Shown piece by piece: positions 7,278-16,318 of a DNA stretch of 44,254 nt. Origin of the DNA: Colwellia psychrerythraea (GTDB taxonomy: Bacteria; Pseudomonadota; Gammaproteobacteria; Enterobacterales; Alteromonadaceae); NCBI GenBank assembly GCA_002163005.1, contig MAAF01000110.1, forward strand, positions 20,844-65,097, read 5' to 3'. The notes beneath the pieces are model-generated. The model ran no database searches and was not told the DNA's origin. It saw only the letters and a list, made by a program, of their open reading frames with translations. Both the position numbers and the translations under genes were made by a program. The number at the start of each line of letters is the position of its first letter. Position 1 is the first letter of the stretch.

Positions 7278-10157
7278 TTGCGACAATTTCCTCAAAACCG
7301 CTTTTCTGCACAGATAATAAATAAATTTAGAATCACAGCGATAGCCGCTAGTACGGCATTATTATTTGCTTGTAGTAGCCAAGAAACTACACAGTTACCT
7401 ACCGGCGTAAGTTTGGTTGAAACAGTTGCTGCTCAGCAAGATATTCTTAATATACCTTTTAAAAAGTATAAGTTAGCTAACGGCTTAACGGTTATTTTAC
7501 ATCAAGATAATTCAGATCCCTTGGTACATGTTGATGTTACCTATCATGTTGGCTCTGCCCGTGAACAATTAGGTAAATCAGGTTTTGCGCATTTCTTTGA
7601 GCATATGATGTTTCAAGGCTCACAAAATGTGGCTGATGAGCAGCACTTTAAAGTTGTTACACAAAGTGGTGGGGATCTCAATGGTACCACTAACTCAGAT
7701 CGCACTAACTACTTTGAAACTGTACCTAAAAACCAGTTAGAAAAAATGTTGTGGCTCGAGTCTGACCGTATGGGCTTTTTACTCGAAGCGATTACCGCTG
7801 AAAAATTTGAGATACAACGTGACACGGTAAAAAATGAGCGAGGTCAAAATGTTGATAATCGCCCTTATGGCCGATTAAATGAAACGGTAAATCAAATGAT
7901 TTTCCCACGTGAGCATCCTTATTCTTGGCCTGTTATTGGCTATATGTCAGATCTAGACCGCGGTACGGTGACTGATTTAAAAGAGTTTTTCTCTCGCTGG
8001 TATGGCCCAAATAATGCGGTAATTACCATTGGCGGTGACATTGATGAAGCGCAAACGCTTGCCTGGGTAAATAAATACTTTGGTAAACTAAATGCGGGGC
8101 CTGAAGTCGATAGTATGGCTAAAACGTCAGTGACCCTTAAAGAGAATCGTTATTACTCTTTTACTGACAATGTCTCTTTACCTTTACTTTATATTAGCTT
8201 CCCTACAGTTTACGGCATGCATGAAGATGAGCCCGCCTTAGATGTACTTGCTAATATTTTGGGTAGTGGTCCAACATCATTACTTTATAAGAACCTCGTT
8301 AAATCAGGTGTTGCTGTGCAGGCTGGTGCTAGTCACCCCTGTCGTGAACTCGCTTGTCAAATGAGCTTCTATGCGCTGCCAAATCCACAACAAGGATTAT
8401 CATTAGCAAAAATTGAACAAGTGATTAATGAAACCTTAGTTGAGTTTGAAGAGCGCGGCGTTAATGCCGATGACTTATTAAAGACCAAAGTTGGTATTGA
8501 AACAGGTACTATTTATGGTCTGCAAAGTGTCTCAGGTAAAGTGTCTAATTTAGCGCATTATCAAACCATGTTAGGAGACGCTAATTATACCGAGCAGCAA
8601 GTTGCTCGGTATAATAAAGTGACCAATGCGGATGTTATGCGTGTATTTAAACAATATATTCAAGGTAAAGGTGCTGCGGTTTTATCAATAGTGCCACAGG
8701 GGCAAGAAGCGTTAGTTGCAAAGACTGATAACTTCGCTTTACCTGATGTAAGTCAGCCGCCGAAACTCGCACAACTTGATACGCCTATTATGAAGAATGC
8801 TAGTGATTTTGATCGCAGTGTTATGCCCAGCTCTACGGCTAATCCACAAATTACAGTACCGAGTTTATGGCGTGAAACATTTGAGAATGGCATTGAAATC
8901 ATTGCAACTAAAAATAGTGAAACCCCGACTATCAGTTTGTTACTAAGTCTTGATGGCGGAGTATTACTTGATACTGTGGGCAAAGCTGGTTTAGCAAGTT
9001 TAACTGCAAGTTTGATGAATGAAGGAACCACCGTTCATAGCAAAGAAGAGTTATCGAATGAATTAGCTAAACTTGGCAGTAATATTTCTATTGGCGCAGC
9101 AGGGCGAAATACTTATATTAAAGTTAATAGTTTAGTTAAAAACTTTGATGCTACCCTAGCGTTAATGAACGAGATGATGTTTAAACCTGGATTTGCACAA
9201 GATGATTTTAATCGAGTTAAAAATCAGTTGATTCAAGGGTTAGAGCAAGGTAATAAAGATGCTCGTTCGTTAGCTAGTAATGCCTTAAAGCAAGTGACTT
9301 ATGGCAAAGATAATCGTTTTGGTTTAGCTGATAGCGGTACTATTGCTACTGTATCTGCGATAACGCTTGATGATATTAAAGGTTTTTATCAAGTATACTT
9401 CTCGCCAGCTAAAGCAAGCTTAGTAGTCGTTGGTGATATTGATAAAGCTGAATTATTAACAAAACTTACTTCATTAAACACCTGGCAGGGTAAAGACTAT
9501 ACGATTAACGGAGATTATAATTTCCCTGAGGTAACACCAAACAAGCTTTATTTTGTTGATTTACCTAATGCCAGTCAATCAGTGATTAAATTATCACGTA
9601 GAGCGATGACTTATGATGCAACGGGTGAACACTTTAAAGCGACGTTAATGAATTACCCACTAGGTAGTGCGTTTAATAGCCGCATCAATTTAAATTTACG
9701 TGAAGATAAGGGGTATACCTATGGTGCCTCAAGCTATTTTTCTGCGGGTAAAACGTTAGGTCGTTTTAGTGCCGGCGCCAGTGTTAAAAAAGAGCATACT
9801 TATGATGCTATGATTGAAATTGAGCAGGAATTGAAAAATTACCAACAACATGGCTTAACAGCAAATGAAGTTACCTTTATGCGCCAAGCTATCTCGCAAA
9901 ACGAAGCATTAAGCTTTGAAACGCCGAGCCAAAAAAGTGGTTTTTTAAGACAATTATTACAGTTTAAGCTGCCTGTTAATTATGGTGAAGAACAAAGCAG
10001 CATAATAAACAACATCAGTATTGAGCAGTTAAATGCCATAGCGGCCAAAGAATTATCAAAACCTATGCAATGGATTGTTGTCGGAGACGGTCAAGTGGTT
10101 AGGCCTCAACTACAAAAGCTAGATATCGAAGTAGTAGATCTTGAACTAGCTAAATAA
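7278..10157 (+). CDS. Lipoprotein M16-family zinc metallopeptidase (two-domain, pitrilysin type)
   Basis: Starting at TTG 7278, with ACAGGA at 7265-7270, the protein is 959 residues. It has a lipoprotein signal with the lipid-bearing Cys at residue 32 (LLFAC), so it should sit in the outer membrane or periplasm. The inverted zinc motif HFFEH is at residues 105-109, and the third ligand Glu is at residue 187 (KNERGQ). A second, non-catalytic M16 half follows, beginning near residue 535. This matches the periplasmic M16 peptidases common in marine gammaproteobacteria, which degrade unfolded peptides. An upstream in-frame extension to 7131 overlaps the divergent gene and lacks a signal peptide, so it is rejected. 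Confidence 0.92.
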   Translation: MRQFPQNRFSAQIINKFRITAIAASTALLFACSSQETTQLPTGVSLVETVAAQQDILNIPFKKYKLANGLTVILHQDNSDPLVHVDVTYHVGSAREQLGKSGFAHFFEHMMFQGSQNVADEQHFKVVTQSGGDLNGTTNSDRTNYFETVPKNQLEKMLWLESDRMGFLLEAITAEKFEIQRDTVKNERGQNVDNRPYGRLNETVNQMIFPREHPYSWPVIGYMSDLDRGTVTDLKEFFSRWYGPNNAVITIGGDIDEAQTLAWVNKYFGKLNAGPEVDSMAKTSVTLKENRYYSFTDNVSLPLLYISFPTVYGMHEDEPALDVLANILGSGPTSLLYKNLVKSGVAVQAGASHPCRELACQMSFYALPNPQQGLSLAKIEQVINETLVEFEERGVNADDLLKTKVGIETGTIYGLQSVSGKVSNLAHYQTMLGDANYTEQQVARYNKVTNADVMRVFKQYIQGKGAAVLSIVPQGQEALVAKTDNFALPDVSQPPKLAQLDTPIMKNASDFDRSVMPSSTANPQITVPSLWRETFENGIEIIATKNSETPTISLLLSLDGGVLLDTVGKAGLASLTASLMNEGTTVHSKEELSNELAKLGSNISIGAAGRNTYIKVNSLVKNFDATLALMNEMMFKPGFAQDDFNRVKNQLIQGLEQGNKDARSLASNALKQVTYGKDNRFGLADSGTIATVSAITLDDIKGFYQVYFSPAKASLVVVGDIDKAELLTKLTSLNTWQGKDYTINGDYNFPEVTPNKLYFVDLPNASQSVIKLSRRAMTYDATGEHFKATLMNYPLGSAFNSRINLNLREDKGYTYGASSYFSAGKTLGRFSAGASVKKEHTYDAMIEIEQELKNYQQHGLTANEVTFMRQAISQNEALSFETPSQKSGFLRQLLQFKLPVNYGEEQSSIINNISIEQLNAIAAKELSKPMQWIVVGDGQVVRPQLQKLDIEVVDLELAK

Positions 10158-10203
10158 ACTATTTGATAAATATAAATAGTTAAGTATTGAAAAATACCGA
10201 CAG

Positions 10204-10239
10204 ACCCCTTATTTATATGATTATCTATAAGGGGTTTTT
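10204..10239 (+). terminator. Terminator of the M16 gene
   Basis: ACCCCTTAT (10204-10212) pairs with ATAAGGGGT (10227-10235), followed by T5. Confidence 0.88.
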
Positions 10240-10312
10240 GCTTTTTACCTTTTACTCGCTAAATACTAAACTAAGCTAATAGTTAGGTTAATTAGTATAT
10301 ATAGGAATTATT

Positions 10313-11902
10313 TTGACACTATCATTAACTGATTATATTGGCGCTTTTAGCCAAAATAAAAATTTGGCTGCTATTGCAGGTATTGGACGCGGTATAGAAC
10401 GAGAAGCCTTGCGGATATTGCCAGAAGGTAAGTTATCGGATCATGGTCATTATCATCAACTGGGTTCAGCGCTGACGCATGGACAGATAACCACCGATTA
10501 TTCAGAAACCTTACTTGAATTTATTACTCCGGTTAGCTTTTCTCCAGAGCAAGCGATTGCTCAACTTCAAGATATTCAAAAATATACCTTTGATAATATT
10601 GAAGGTGAACTGCTGTGGCCAATGAGCATGCCTTGCTTTGTTGACGATGCTGAAAAGATACCATTGGCACAATATGGTAATTCAAACATAGGTACAATGA
10701 AGACGGTTTACCGTCAAGGCTTGAAAAATCGCTATGGCTCTATGATGCAAGTCATTTCAGGCATACATTTTAATTTTTCATTTTCACAAGACTTCTGGCA
10801 AGTACAACAAGACCTGCATCAGTCATCTGGTGAACAATCATTGCCTCTTGATGACTTTATTTCTGAACGCTATTTTTCTATCTTAAGAAACTACAAACGT
10901 TTCTGTTGGTTAATTCCATACTTATACGGAAGCTCCCCTGCAATCTGTGGCTCATTTTTACAAGGTAAAGAACATAAACTGCCTTTTAAACAGTCAGCCT
11001 TTGGGGCACTTTACCTTGAGCATGCCACCTCATTACGCATGAGTGACTTAGGTTATACCAGTTCTGAGCAATCAACACTGAAAATTTGTTATAACAATTT
11101 GGCAGATTATGTTGATGGTGTTCAACAGGCTATTAAACTTAAATCCAACGACTTCGCCAGTATTGGTGTAAAGGTTAATGATCAATATCAGCAGCTTAAT
11201 GATAACGTACTACAAATTGAAAATGAGCTGTATGCACCTATTCGTCCTAAACGTGTCGCTAAACCAGGTGAAAAACCTTCAGATGCACTAGGAGAGCGCG
11301 GTGTTGAATACATAGAAGTGAGAGCGCTTGATGTAAATCCTTTTTCAGATACAGGCATTAGCCTTGAACAAGTCTACTTTTTAGATATTTTCATCACTTT
11401 TTGTGCTTTTGTTGATAATAAAGAGTTTGATTGTACGCGCCAGAAACTGCATGAAGATAACATGAATGCAGTGGTTCTAAGTGGTCGAGATCCTGAACTA
11501 TTGCTTAGTGATGCTAATTGTTGCGGTGAAGTTAAACTTAAGTCGGTTCCTGAATGGGGCAATGAATTATTTGAGCAAATGAAGCAAGTTGCAGAGTTAT
11601 TAGATAAGGCATACCAAACGAGAAAATATAGTGAAGCTATTGTTCGTGAACAAGCTAAAATTAATGATTCGAGCTTAACGCCTTCCGCACAGCTGTTATC
11701 CATAATTCATGAGCAATCTTTATCGCAGTTTGCTTTAGATAAAGCGAGTGAGTATCAACGAGAAGCTAAAACCCGTGATTATCAATCTTATGACCAAGCA
11801 TTTTTTGATCAAAGCGTACCTGTCTCTCATAAAGCTCAAGCGGATATTGAAGCAGGTGATAAACTAAACTTTGATGATTTTCTATCGGACTACTTCGCTT
11901 AA
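10313..11902 (+). CDS. gshA: Glutamate-cysteine ligase (gamma-glutamylcysteine synthetase)
   Basis: The 529-residue enzyme joins glutamate and cysteine in the first, rate-limiting step of glutathione synthesis. Family signatures are GIGRGIERE near residue 22, LGSALTHGQITTDYSE and LLEFITPV, followed by the Arg/Tyr-rich substrate region RYGSMMQVISGIH. The length agrees with the 518 of E. coli GshA. The start is TTG 10313 with AGGA at 10303-10306. gshB is not next to it. No clear plus-strand terminator follows. The first hairpin downstream (11974-11992) has its T tract only on the minus strand. Confidence 0.96.
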   Translation: MTLSLTDYIGAFSQNKNLAAIAGIGRGIEREALRILPEGKLSDHGHYHQLGSALTHGQITTDYSETLLEFITPVSFSPEQAIAQLQDIQKYTFDNIEGELLWPMSMPCFVDDAEKIPLAQYGNSNIGTMKTVYRQGLKNRYGSMMQVISGIHFNFSFSQDFWQVQQDLHQSSGEQSLPLDDFISERYFSILRNYKRFCWLIPYLYGSSPAICGSFLQGKEHKLPFKQSAFGALYLEHATSLRMSDLGYTSSEQSTLKICYNNLADYVDGVQQAIKLKSNDFASIGVKVNDQYQQLNDNVLQIENELYAPIRPKRVAKPGEKPSDALGERGVEYIEVRALDVNPFSDTGISLEQVYFLDIFITFCAFVDNKEFDCTRQKLHEDNMNAVVLSGRDPELLLSDANCCGEVKLKSVPEWGNELFEQMKQVAELLDKAYQTRKYSEAIVREQAKINDSSLTPSAQLLSIIHEQSLSQFALDKASEYQREAKTRDYQSYDQAFFDQSVPVSHKAQADIEAGDKLNFDDFLSDYFA

Positions 11903-11966
11903 AAAAAAGTGGTTTACACCGGTTTAATTGTTGAAATAAAAACAGGTGATATAGAAAAGTAGTTAT

Positions 11967-11992
11967 AAAAAAAGCGCGTCAAGGTGACGCGC
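11967..11992 (-). terminator. Minus-strand intrinsic terminator in the gshA-downstream region
   Basis: Read on the minus strand, GCGCGTCA-CCT-TGACGCGC is followed by seven T, which is a textbook terminator. It implies a transcript coming from the right, where no minus-strand gene is annotated. Confidence 0.8.
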
Positions 11993-12150
11993 CGGTTATT
12001 TAAGCAAACAAAACTTAAATCAAATGAAAGCCATCCAGGGAAGAATGTTTCATTAAATAAGAGGACGAAATCATTGATAAGTTCATTTTATTTAAAATAT
12101 TTTCATTCCCATACCTTTCCCGCCAAAAAACTTCAGTAAAATCGAATGCT
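11993..12150 (-). ncRNA. Candidate small transcript ending at 11967 (sRNA or tiny peptide gene)
   Basis: The minus-strand terminator needs a transcript from this interval. The only candidate reading frame is 23 codons long, from ATG at 12086 down to TAA at 12015-12017. It starts MNLSMISSSYL and has no convincing ribosome site. A TATACT box lies further upstream (about 12173) without a good -35. I do not recognise the peptide or any known RNA family; the limits given are approximate. Confidence 0.3.
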
Positions 12151-12240
12151 TAATTACATTTTTTATTAAAAGTATATTTTCGTGCATCGAACAAAACACC
12201 CTTTTCCTTAAGGTAATCGCTTAGGTAAAAACATCACAGT

Positions 12241-12988
12241 TATGTAGATGTACTAAATTTCAGGCAAAAAAAAGCGCCCAACTAAAAGAGGGCGCATAAA
12301 ACATGAAACGTATCTAATAAGCGCGGGAATAACATAACGGTTAGGTAGATGTACTAAATTTCAGGTAAAAAAAGCGCCCAACTAAAAGAGGGCGCATAAA
12401 ACATGAAACGTATCTAATAAGCGCTGGAATAACATAACGGTTAGGTAGATGTACTAAATTTCAGGCAAAAAAAAGCGCCCAACTAAAAGAGGGCGCATGA
12501 AACATGAAACGTATCTAATAAGCGCTGGAATAACATAACGGTTATGTAGATGTACTAAATCTCAGGCAAAAAAAAGCGCCCAACTAAAAGAGGGCGCATA
12601 AAACATGAAACGTATCTAATAAGCGCTGGAATAACATAACGGTTATGTAGATGTACTAAATTTCAGGCAAAAAAAAGCGCCCAACTAAAAGAGGGCGCAT
12701 AAAACATGAAACACTAAGGGAATAACATAACTATTAAGTAAGAGAGCTGTTTTGTTGTTTAGTTCAAATTATTTTAAATTTTTTTATCATGTCCTTTTGA
12801 AGTGACATAACGGTTATGTAGATGTACTAAATTTCAGGCAAAAAAAAGCGCCCAACTAAAAGAGGGCGCATAAAACATGAAACACTAAGGGAATAACATA
12901 ACTGGTAAGTAAGAGTGCAGTTATCTCGTTTAGTTCAAATTATTTTAATTAAATTTAAATTGTTTTTAAAATTTAATTAAACTGATAA
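12241..12988 (-). repeat. Tandem array of about 100-bp units, each with a minus-strand terminator
   Basis: GTAGATGTACTAAAT recurs at 12244, 12345, 12445, 12546, 12647 and 12818, giving spacings of 101, 100, 101, 101 and 171 bp. Every unit contains GCGCCC-N10-GGGCGC preceded by 7-8 A, at 12274, 12374, 12475, 12576, 12677 and 12848. On the minus strand each of these is a perfect intrinsic terminator. The last two units carry about 70 bp of extra sequence that is related between them. Units differ by only a few bases. Each also contains CATAACGGTTA(T/G)G, which is palindromic in most copies. There is no reading frame. Confidence 0.9.
12945..12980. repeat. AT-only inverted repeat
   Basis: TTAATTAAATTT (12945-12956) and its exact complement (12969-12980) are separated by 12 bp upstream of the lipoprotein gene. 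It may lie in that gene's promoter region. Confidence 0.6.
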
Positions 12989-13065
12989 TTTTATTCGCAA
13001 AAACTGCCATTAATTAACTATTTCTGTCATTATAAATAACAAATCATAATAACCGTTATTTGTTT

Positions 13066-13686
13066 ATGCCTTCATGTAAAACAGCACTGTTAACAGCTGC
13101 AAGCGTTATATTGCTTGCAAGTTGTGCAACCCCTCCACCGAAAAACCCTGAGAACATATGTGAAATTTTTCGTGAACACAGAGATTGGTATTTTGCTGCC
13201 AAAGAGACGCGTGAACGCTGGGGTGTACCTATTCATGTCCCTATGAGCATGATGTATCAAGAGAGCTCTTTTCGTCATGATGCAACGCCTCCAATGGACT
13301 ATCTATTTGGTTTTATCCCTTGGGGGAGAGTAAGTACCGCATATGGCTATTCACAAGCAAAAACGATGACCTGGAAAGATTATATTAAAGAAACGGGTAA
13401 TTCAGGGGCTGATCGTGATGACTTTGATGATGCGATAGACTTTATGGGCTGGTTTATTTTTAAAACCCAAAAAGTTAACGGCGTATCTAAGTGGGACGCC
13501 TATAGCCAGTATTTAAATTATCACGAAGGTTGGGGTGGCTTTAAGCATAAAAGCTATAAAAAGAAGCCTTGGTTGGTGAAAGTGTCGAGAAAAGTAGATA
13601 ATCGCGCTCGACGTTATAGCAGTCAATTAAAAAGTTGTGAAAAAGACTTAGACCATGGCTGGTTATGGCGATTATTCTTTGATTAA
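13066..13686 (+). CDS. Lipoprotein with a transglycosylase SLT-like domain
   Basis: The 206-residue protein has a lipoprotein signal with Cys at residue 20 (ILLASC). The mature part contains MSMMYQESSF, whose Glu fits the catalytic residue of soluble-lytic-transglycosylase folds, then AYGYSQAK and YLNYHEGW, which match later conserved blocks of that fold. I infer a peptidoglycan-cleaving outer-membrane lipoprotein, related to the poorly characterised SLT_4-type lipoproteins. The ATG at 13066 is preferred; a TTG at 13060 would add two residues. Neither has a strong ribosome site. The gene is isolated between the tandem array and a convergent minus-strand gene. Confidence 0.75.
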   Translation: MPSCKTALLTAASVILLASCATPPPKNPENICEIFREHRDWYFAAKETRERWGVPIHVPMSMMYQESSFRHDATPPMDYLFGFIPWGRVSTAYGYSQAKTMTWKDYIKETGNSGADRDDFDDAIDFMGWFIFKTQKVNGVSKWDAYSQYLNYHEGWGGFKHKSYKKKPWLVKVSRKVDNRARRYSSQLKSCEKDLDHGWLWRLFFD

Positions 13687-13849
13687 GTCGGACAATAATA
13701 CAAAAATAGAATGGCACTATTTAGTCAGCTAATCTACGTGTTTAATAATACGACAAGCGCATAAAGCTTGCCAATATGTTAATTTTACAATAGAAAACCT
13801 TTAAACCTAGCTGCGACCACCGCTTCAAGAATAGCTAGTATTTTCACAT

Positions 13850-13878
13850 AAAAAACGAAAAATAAAAGTTCGTTTTTT
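13850..13878. terminator. Bidirectional terminator-like hairpin
   Basis: AAAAAACGAA (13850-13859) pairs with TTCGTTTTTT (13869-13878). It lies between the convergent lipoprotein and corB genes and has T runs on both strands. Confidence 0.65.
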
Positions 13879-13930
13879 GTTAAATAATTGTTGAAATAGC
13901 AAAAGGCTGCTGCTGATAGGGTTGGCTATT

Positions 13931-13992
13931 GTTATCCACAGAAATTGTGGAAAGCTAATGAGGATTATTGAAATCCTTATTCTGTGGATAAC
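13931..13992. promoter_or_regulatory. Palindrome with two perfect DnaA boxes
   Basis: TTATCCACA (13932-13940) and TGTGGATAA (13983-13991) are both exact consensus DnaA boxes, arranged head to head. They form the ends of a 13-bp perfect inverted repeat, GTTATCCACAGAA. A smaller hairpin, AGGATT/AATCCT, sits in the loop. The site lies between two convergent genes. It could bind or titrate DnaA, or simply be a stem-loop; no replication gene is nearby. Confidence 0.6.
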
Positions 13993-14020
13993 TTTGTGAT
14001 TAACTTTTTTATTAGGTTAA

Positions 14021-15307
14021 TTACTCTTCTTCAGAGCTTTCACCGATAAAATGCTCAGGCATAACCCTAACTGTTTTTATCTTATTGCCAGCAACGTCAA
14101 TGATTTCGACAGGGTAGCCGGATATACGTAAGCTAATATTACTTTGTGGTATCTCTTCCAAATATTCGATAATCAACCCATTAAGGGTTTTAGGGCCATC
14201 TGTGGGCAATTTCCATGACATCTCTTTATTAATATCACGAATACTCGCGCTACCATCAACTAAATAGCTGCCGTCAGGCTGTAAAGTTACTTCATCACGG
14301 GTTGTTGGAGTCATTGTCGTAGTAAAGTCACCAACAATCTCTTCAAGAATGTCCTCTAACGTTACTAAGCCTTGAATATCACCGTATTCATCAACAACTA
14401 AACCTAAACGCTCTTTAGCATGTTGAAACTTCAGTAATTGAATATTTAACGGAGTACCTTCGGGAACAAAATATAACTCACGTACAGCCCTAAGTAATGT
14501 TGCCTTGTTGAATTGATTTTTTGATAAAAGTTTTAAGGCATCTCTAGCATGGATATATCCAACAACATCATCGATACTATCGCGATACAGTAATACACGG
14601 GTATGGTTAGCTTGAGTCAGTTGTTTTTGGATTTTTTTCCAATCATCGTTAACATCGATGCCAACCAAATCACTGCGAGGGATCATTATGTCTTCAACAG
14701 AGACTTTTTCTAAGTCTAAAATACTTACCAGCATATCTTGATCGCGTTGATGTAATAAAGCGCCAGATTCATTCACGACGGTTCTTAACTCTTCACTACT
14801 AAGGCTGTGTTGCTCTCTTTGTTCTGCATTTATTCCTAAAATCATCAAAAAACTATTAGTGATCCAGTTTACGACAACCACAAGCGGGAAAAGTAACTTA
14901 AGTAGCAGTGATAATAAAATGGAGCTTGGAAAGGCAATTTTTTCTGGATACAAAGCTGCTAATGTTTTTGGGGTTACTTCTGCGAAAATGAGAATAACTA
15001 AGGTTAATACTATGGTCGCAATCAAAATACCCATATCACCGAATAAGCGTAAACCAATCACTGTTGCAATAGCCGAAGCTGCGATATTAACTAAATTATT
15101 ACCAATAAGAATTAAACCGATCAGGCGATCTGGACGATTGAGTAATTTACTAACTCGTTTTGCACCCTTGTGTTTTTGTTTTTCGAGATGACGTAATCGA
15201 TATCTATTCAATGACATCATGCCGGTTTCAGAACCTGAAAAATAGGCAGAAATAAGTATTAAGATGCCAAGAATGGTAAAGAGCATCTGGGTGGATATAC
15301 TGTCCAA
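14021..15307 (-). CDS. corB: CorB/YfjD-type CNNM transporter with CBS and CorC_HlyC domains
   Basis: The 428-residue inner-membrane protein has an N-terminal CNNM (DUF21) domain with about four membrane segments (residues 10-160). It begins with SAYFSGSETGMMSLNRYRL. A CBS pair follows (about 205-325, including YGDIQGLVTLEDILEEIVGDF), then a C-terminal CorC_HlyC domain. Relatives export magnesium or support its transport. The start is TTG 15307; the resulting MDSIST matches the MEHIST start of E. coli YfjD, with AGGA 11 bp upstream. Its place after ypjD and near ffh is also the E. coli order. Confidence 0.9.
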   Translation of the reverse strand: MDSISTQMLFTILGILILISAYFSGSETGMMSLNRYRLRHLEKQKHKGAKRVSKLLNRPDRLIGLILIGNNLVNIAASAIATVIGLRLFGDMGILIATIVLTLVILIFAEVTPKTLAALYPEKIAFPSSILLSLLLKLLFPLVVVVNWITNSFLMILGINAEQREQHSLSSEELRTVVNESGALLHQRDQDMLVSILDLEKVSVEDIMIPRSDLVGIDVNDDWKKIQKQLTQANHTRVLLYRDSIDDVVGYIHARDALKLLSKNQFNKATLLRAVRELYFVPEGTPLNIQLLKFQHAKERLGLVVDEYGDIQGLVTLEDILEEIVGDFTTTMTPTTRDEVTLQPDGSYLVDGSASIRDINKEMSWKLPTDGPKTLNGLIIEYLEEIPQSNISLRISGYPVEIIDVAGNKIKTVRVMPEHFIGESSEEE

Positions 15308-15344
15308 AAAGGGTGTTTCCTTTCTAATAGTTAAAATAATTAAG

Positions 15345-15374
15345 TAACACTGCTAGCTTATACCAGCAGTGTTA
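15345..15374. repeat. Inverted repeat between ypjD and corB
   Basis: TAACACTGCT (15345-15354) is exactly complementary to 15365-15374. No T run follows on the minus strand, so it may be an RNA processing hairpin rather than a terminator. Confidence 0.6.
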
Positions 15375-15406
15375 TCACGACAAGATTAGGGGAGAATAGT
15401 CGTTAT

Positions 15407-16204
15407 TTATAAAATGAATTCTTTAACGAGTCGGCTACCAAAATAAGCAAGAGTAAGTAAGCCACTTGCACTCACCATTAACACGAGCACTCTGTGCCCA
15501 CGCCAACCTTTTTCAAAATGACCCCAAAGAATTAAGCTGTAAATAGCAAAAGAGAGTAATGATAGTAATGTTTTATGAGCATTTTCTTTCGCTAAAAAAC
15601 CCTCTAAAAAAACAAAACCAATAATTTGACTGATAAATAAAATTGCCGTACCAACAGTTAATATACTAAAAAGTTGCTTTTCGACCTGCATAAGTGGCGG
15701 CAAATGGGCAACCGCAGTCAAGTTTTTGCTTTTGAGTTTTAAATTGATATAGGTGACTTGAAAAGCATATAAAGTAGCGATAATCAGCACACAATAAGCG
15801 ATTAGAGCAAAAGTGATATGGCTTAATAAAATAACTTTTTCTACCACCAATGGAATAGAATCAATGGGCGGAATAAAGAGAATGACTAACTGCCATAAGC
15901 CAGTGAATCCGTAGATCACCGGCAGTAATAAATTAACCTTGAAGCGCAATGATACAAGGGTTACTACTACGGTGATAATTAAACTAACTAAGGAAATGAC
16001 ATTAGGTAAATTAAAATTAATGGTGTCTTGAGAGAAGAATAATAAACCGTCATTAAAACCATGCACAATGATAGCTGCTGTAGCTAAACTTAAAACTAAG
16101 GTGATATTCGGTCCTTTAGGATGGAATAATCGTGTAACGATTGCCAACGTAGCAAGTATATAAAGCAAGAATGCTAAACTTGAACCTATAACCAAAAAAT
16201 TCAC
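15407..16204 (-). CDS. ypjD: YpjD-like inner-membrane protein of the CcsA/cytochrome c assembly fold
   Basis: The 265-residue protein is almost all membrane, with about eight segments and no signal peptide. Its closing block, ILWGHFEKGWRGHRV, is characteristic of YpjD/CcsA-like proteins. The start is GTG 16204 with AGGGG about 8 bp upstream. CcsA relatives handle haem for cytochrome c maturation, but YpjD itself has no firmly established role. It lies upstream of corB on the same strand with ffh divergent nearby, an order conserved in gammaproteobacteria. This context supports the assignment. Confidence 0.85.
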   Translation of the reverse strand: MNFLVIGSSLAFLLYILATLAIVTRLFHPKGPNITLVLSLATAAIIVHGFNDGLLFFSQDTINFNLPNVISLVSLIITVVVTLVSLRFKVNLLLPVIYGFTGLWQLVILFIPPIDSIPLVVEKVILLSHITFALIAYCVLIIATLYAFQVTYINLKLKSKNLTAVAHLPPLMQVEKQLFSILTVGTAILFISQIIGFVFLEGFLAKENAHKTLLSLLSFAIYSLILWGHFEKGWRGHRVLVLMVSASGLLTLAYFGSRLVKEFIL

Positions 16205-16318
16205 TTAAAACCCCTAAAACAACTGAAAATATGCATTAAAAAATTGATTCTATCAGATAATATCTTTAGCGCCATGTGATTAGCGCAAAGTATTGACTTA
16301 AAGTAAGAAAGCTAAGGC

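Noticed and set aside
12241..12988. CRISPR-like array
   Set aside because: Whole 100-bp units are nearly identical. There are no unique spacers of constant length and no cas genes.
13931..13992. Chromosomal replication origin
   Set aside because: There are only two DnaA boxes, with no AT-rich 13-mers and no dnaA, mnmG or similar genes nearby.
14859..15191. 110-codon plus-strand frame inside corB
   Set aside because: It is a shadow of the conserved CNNM membrane domain on the opposite strand.
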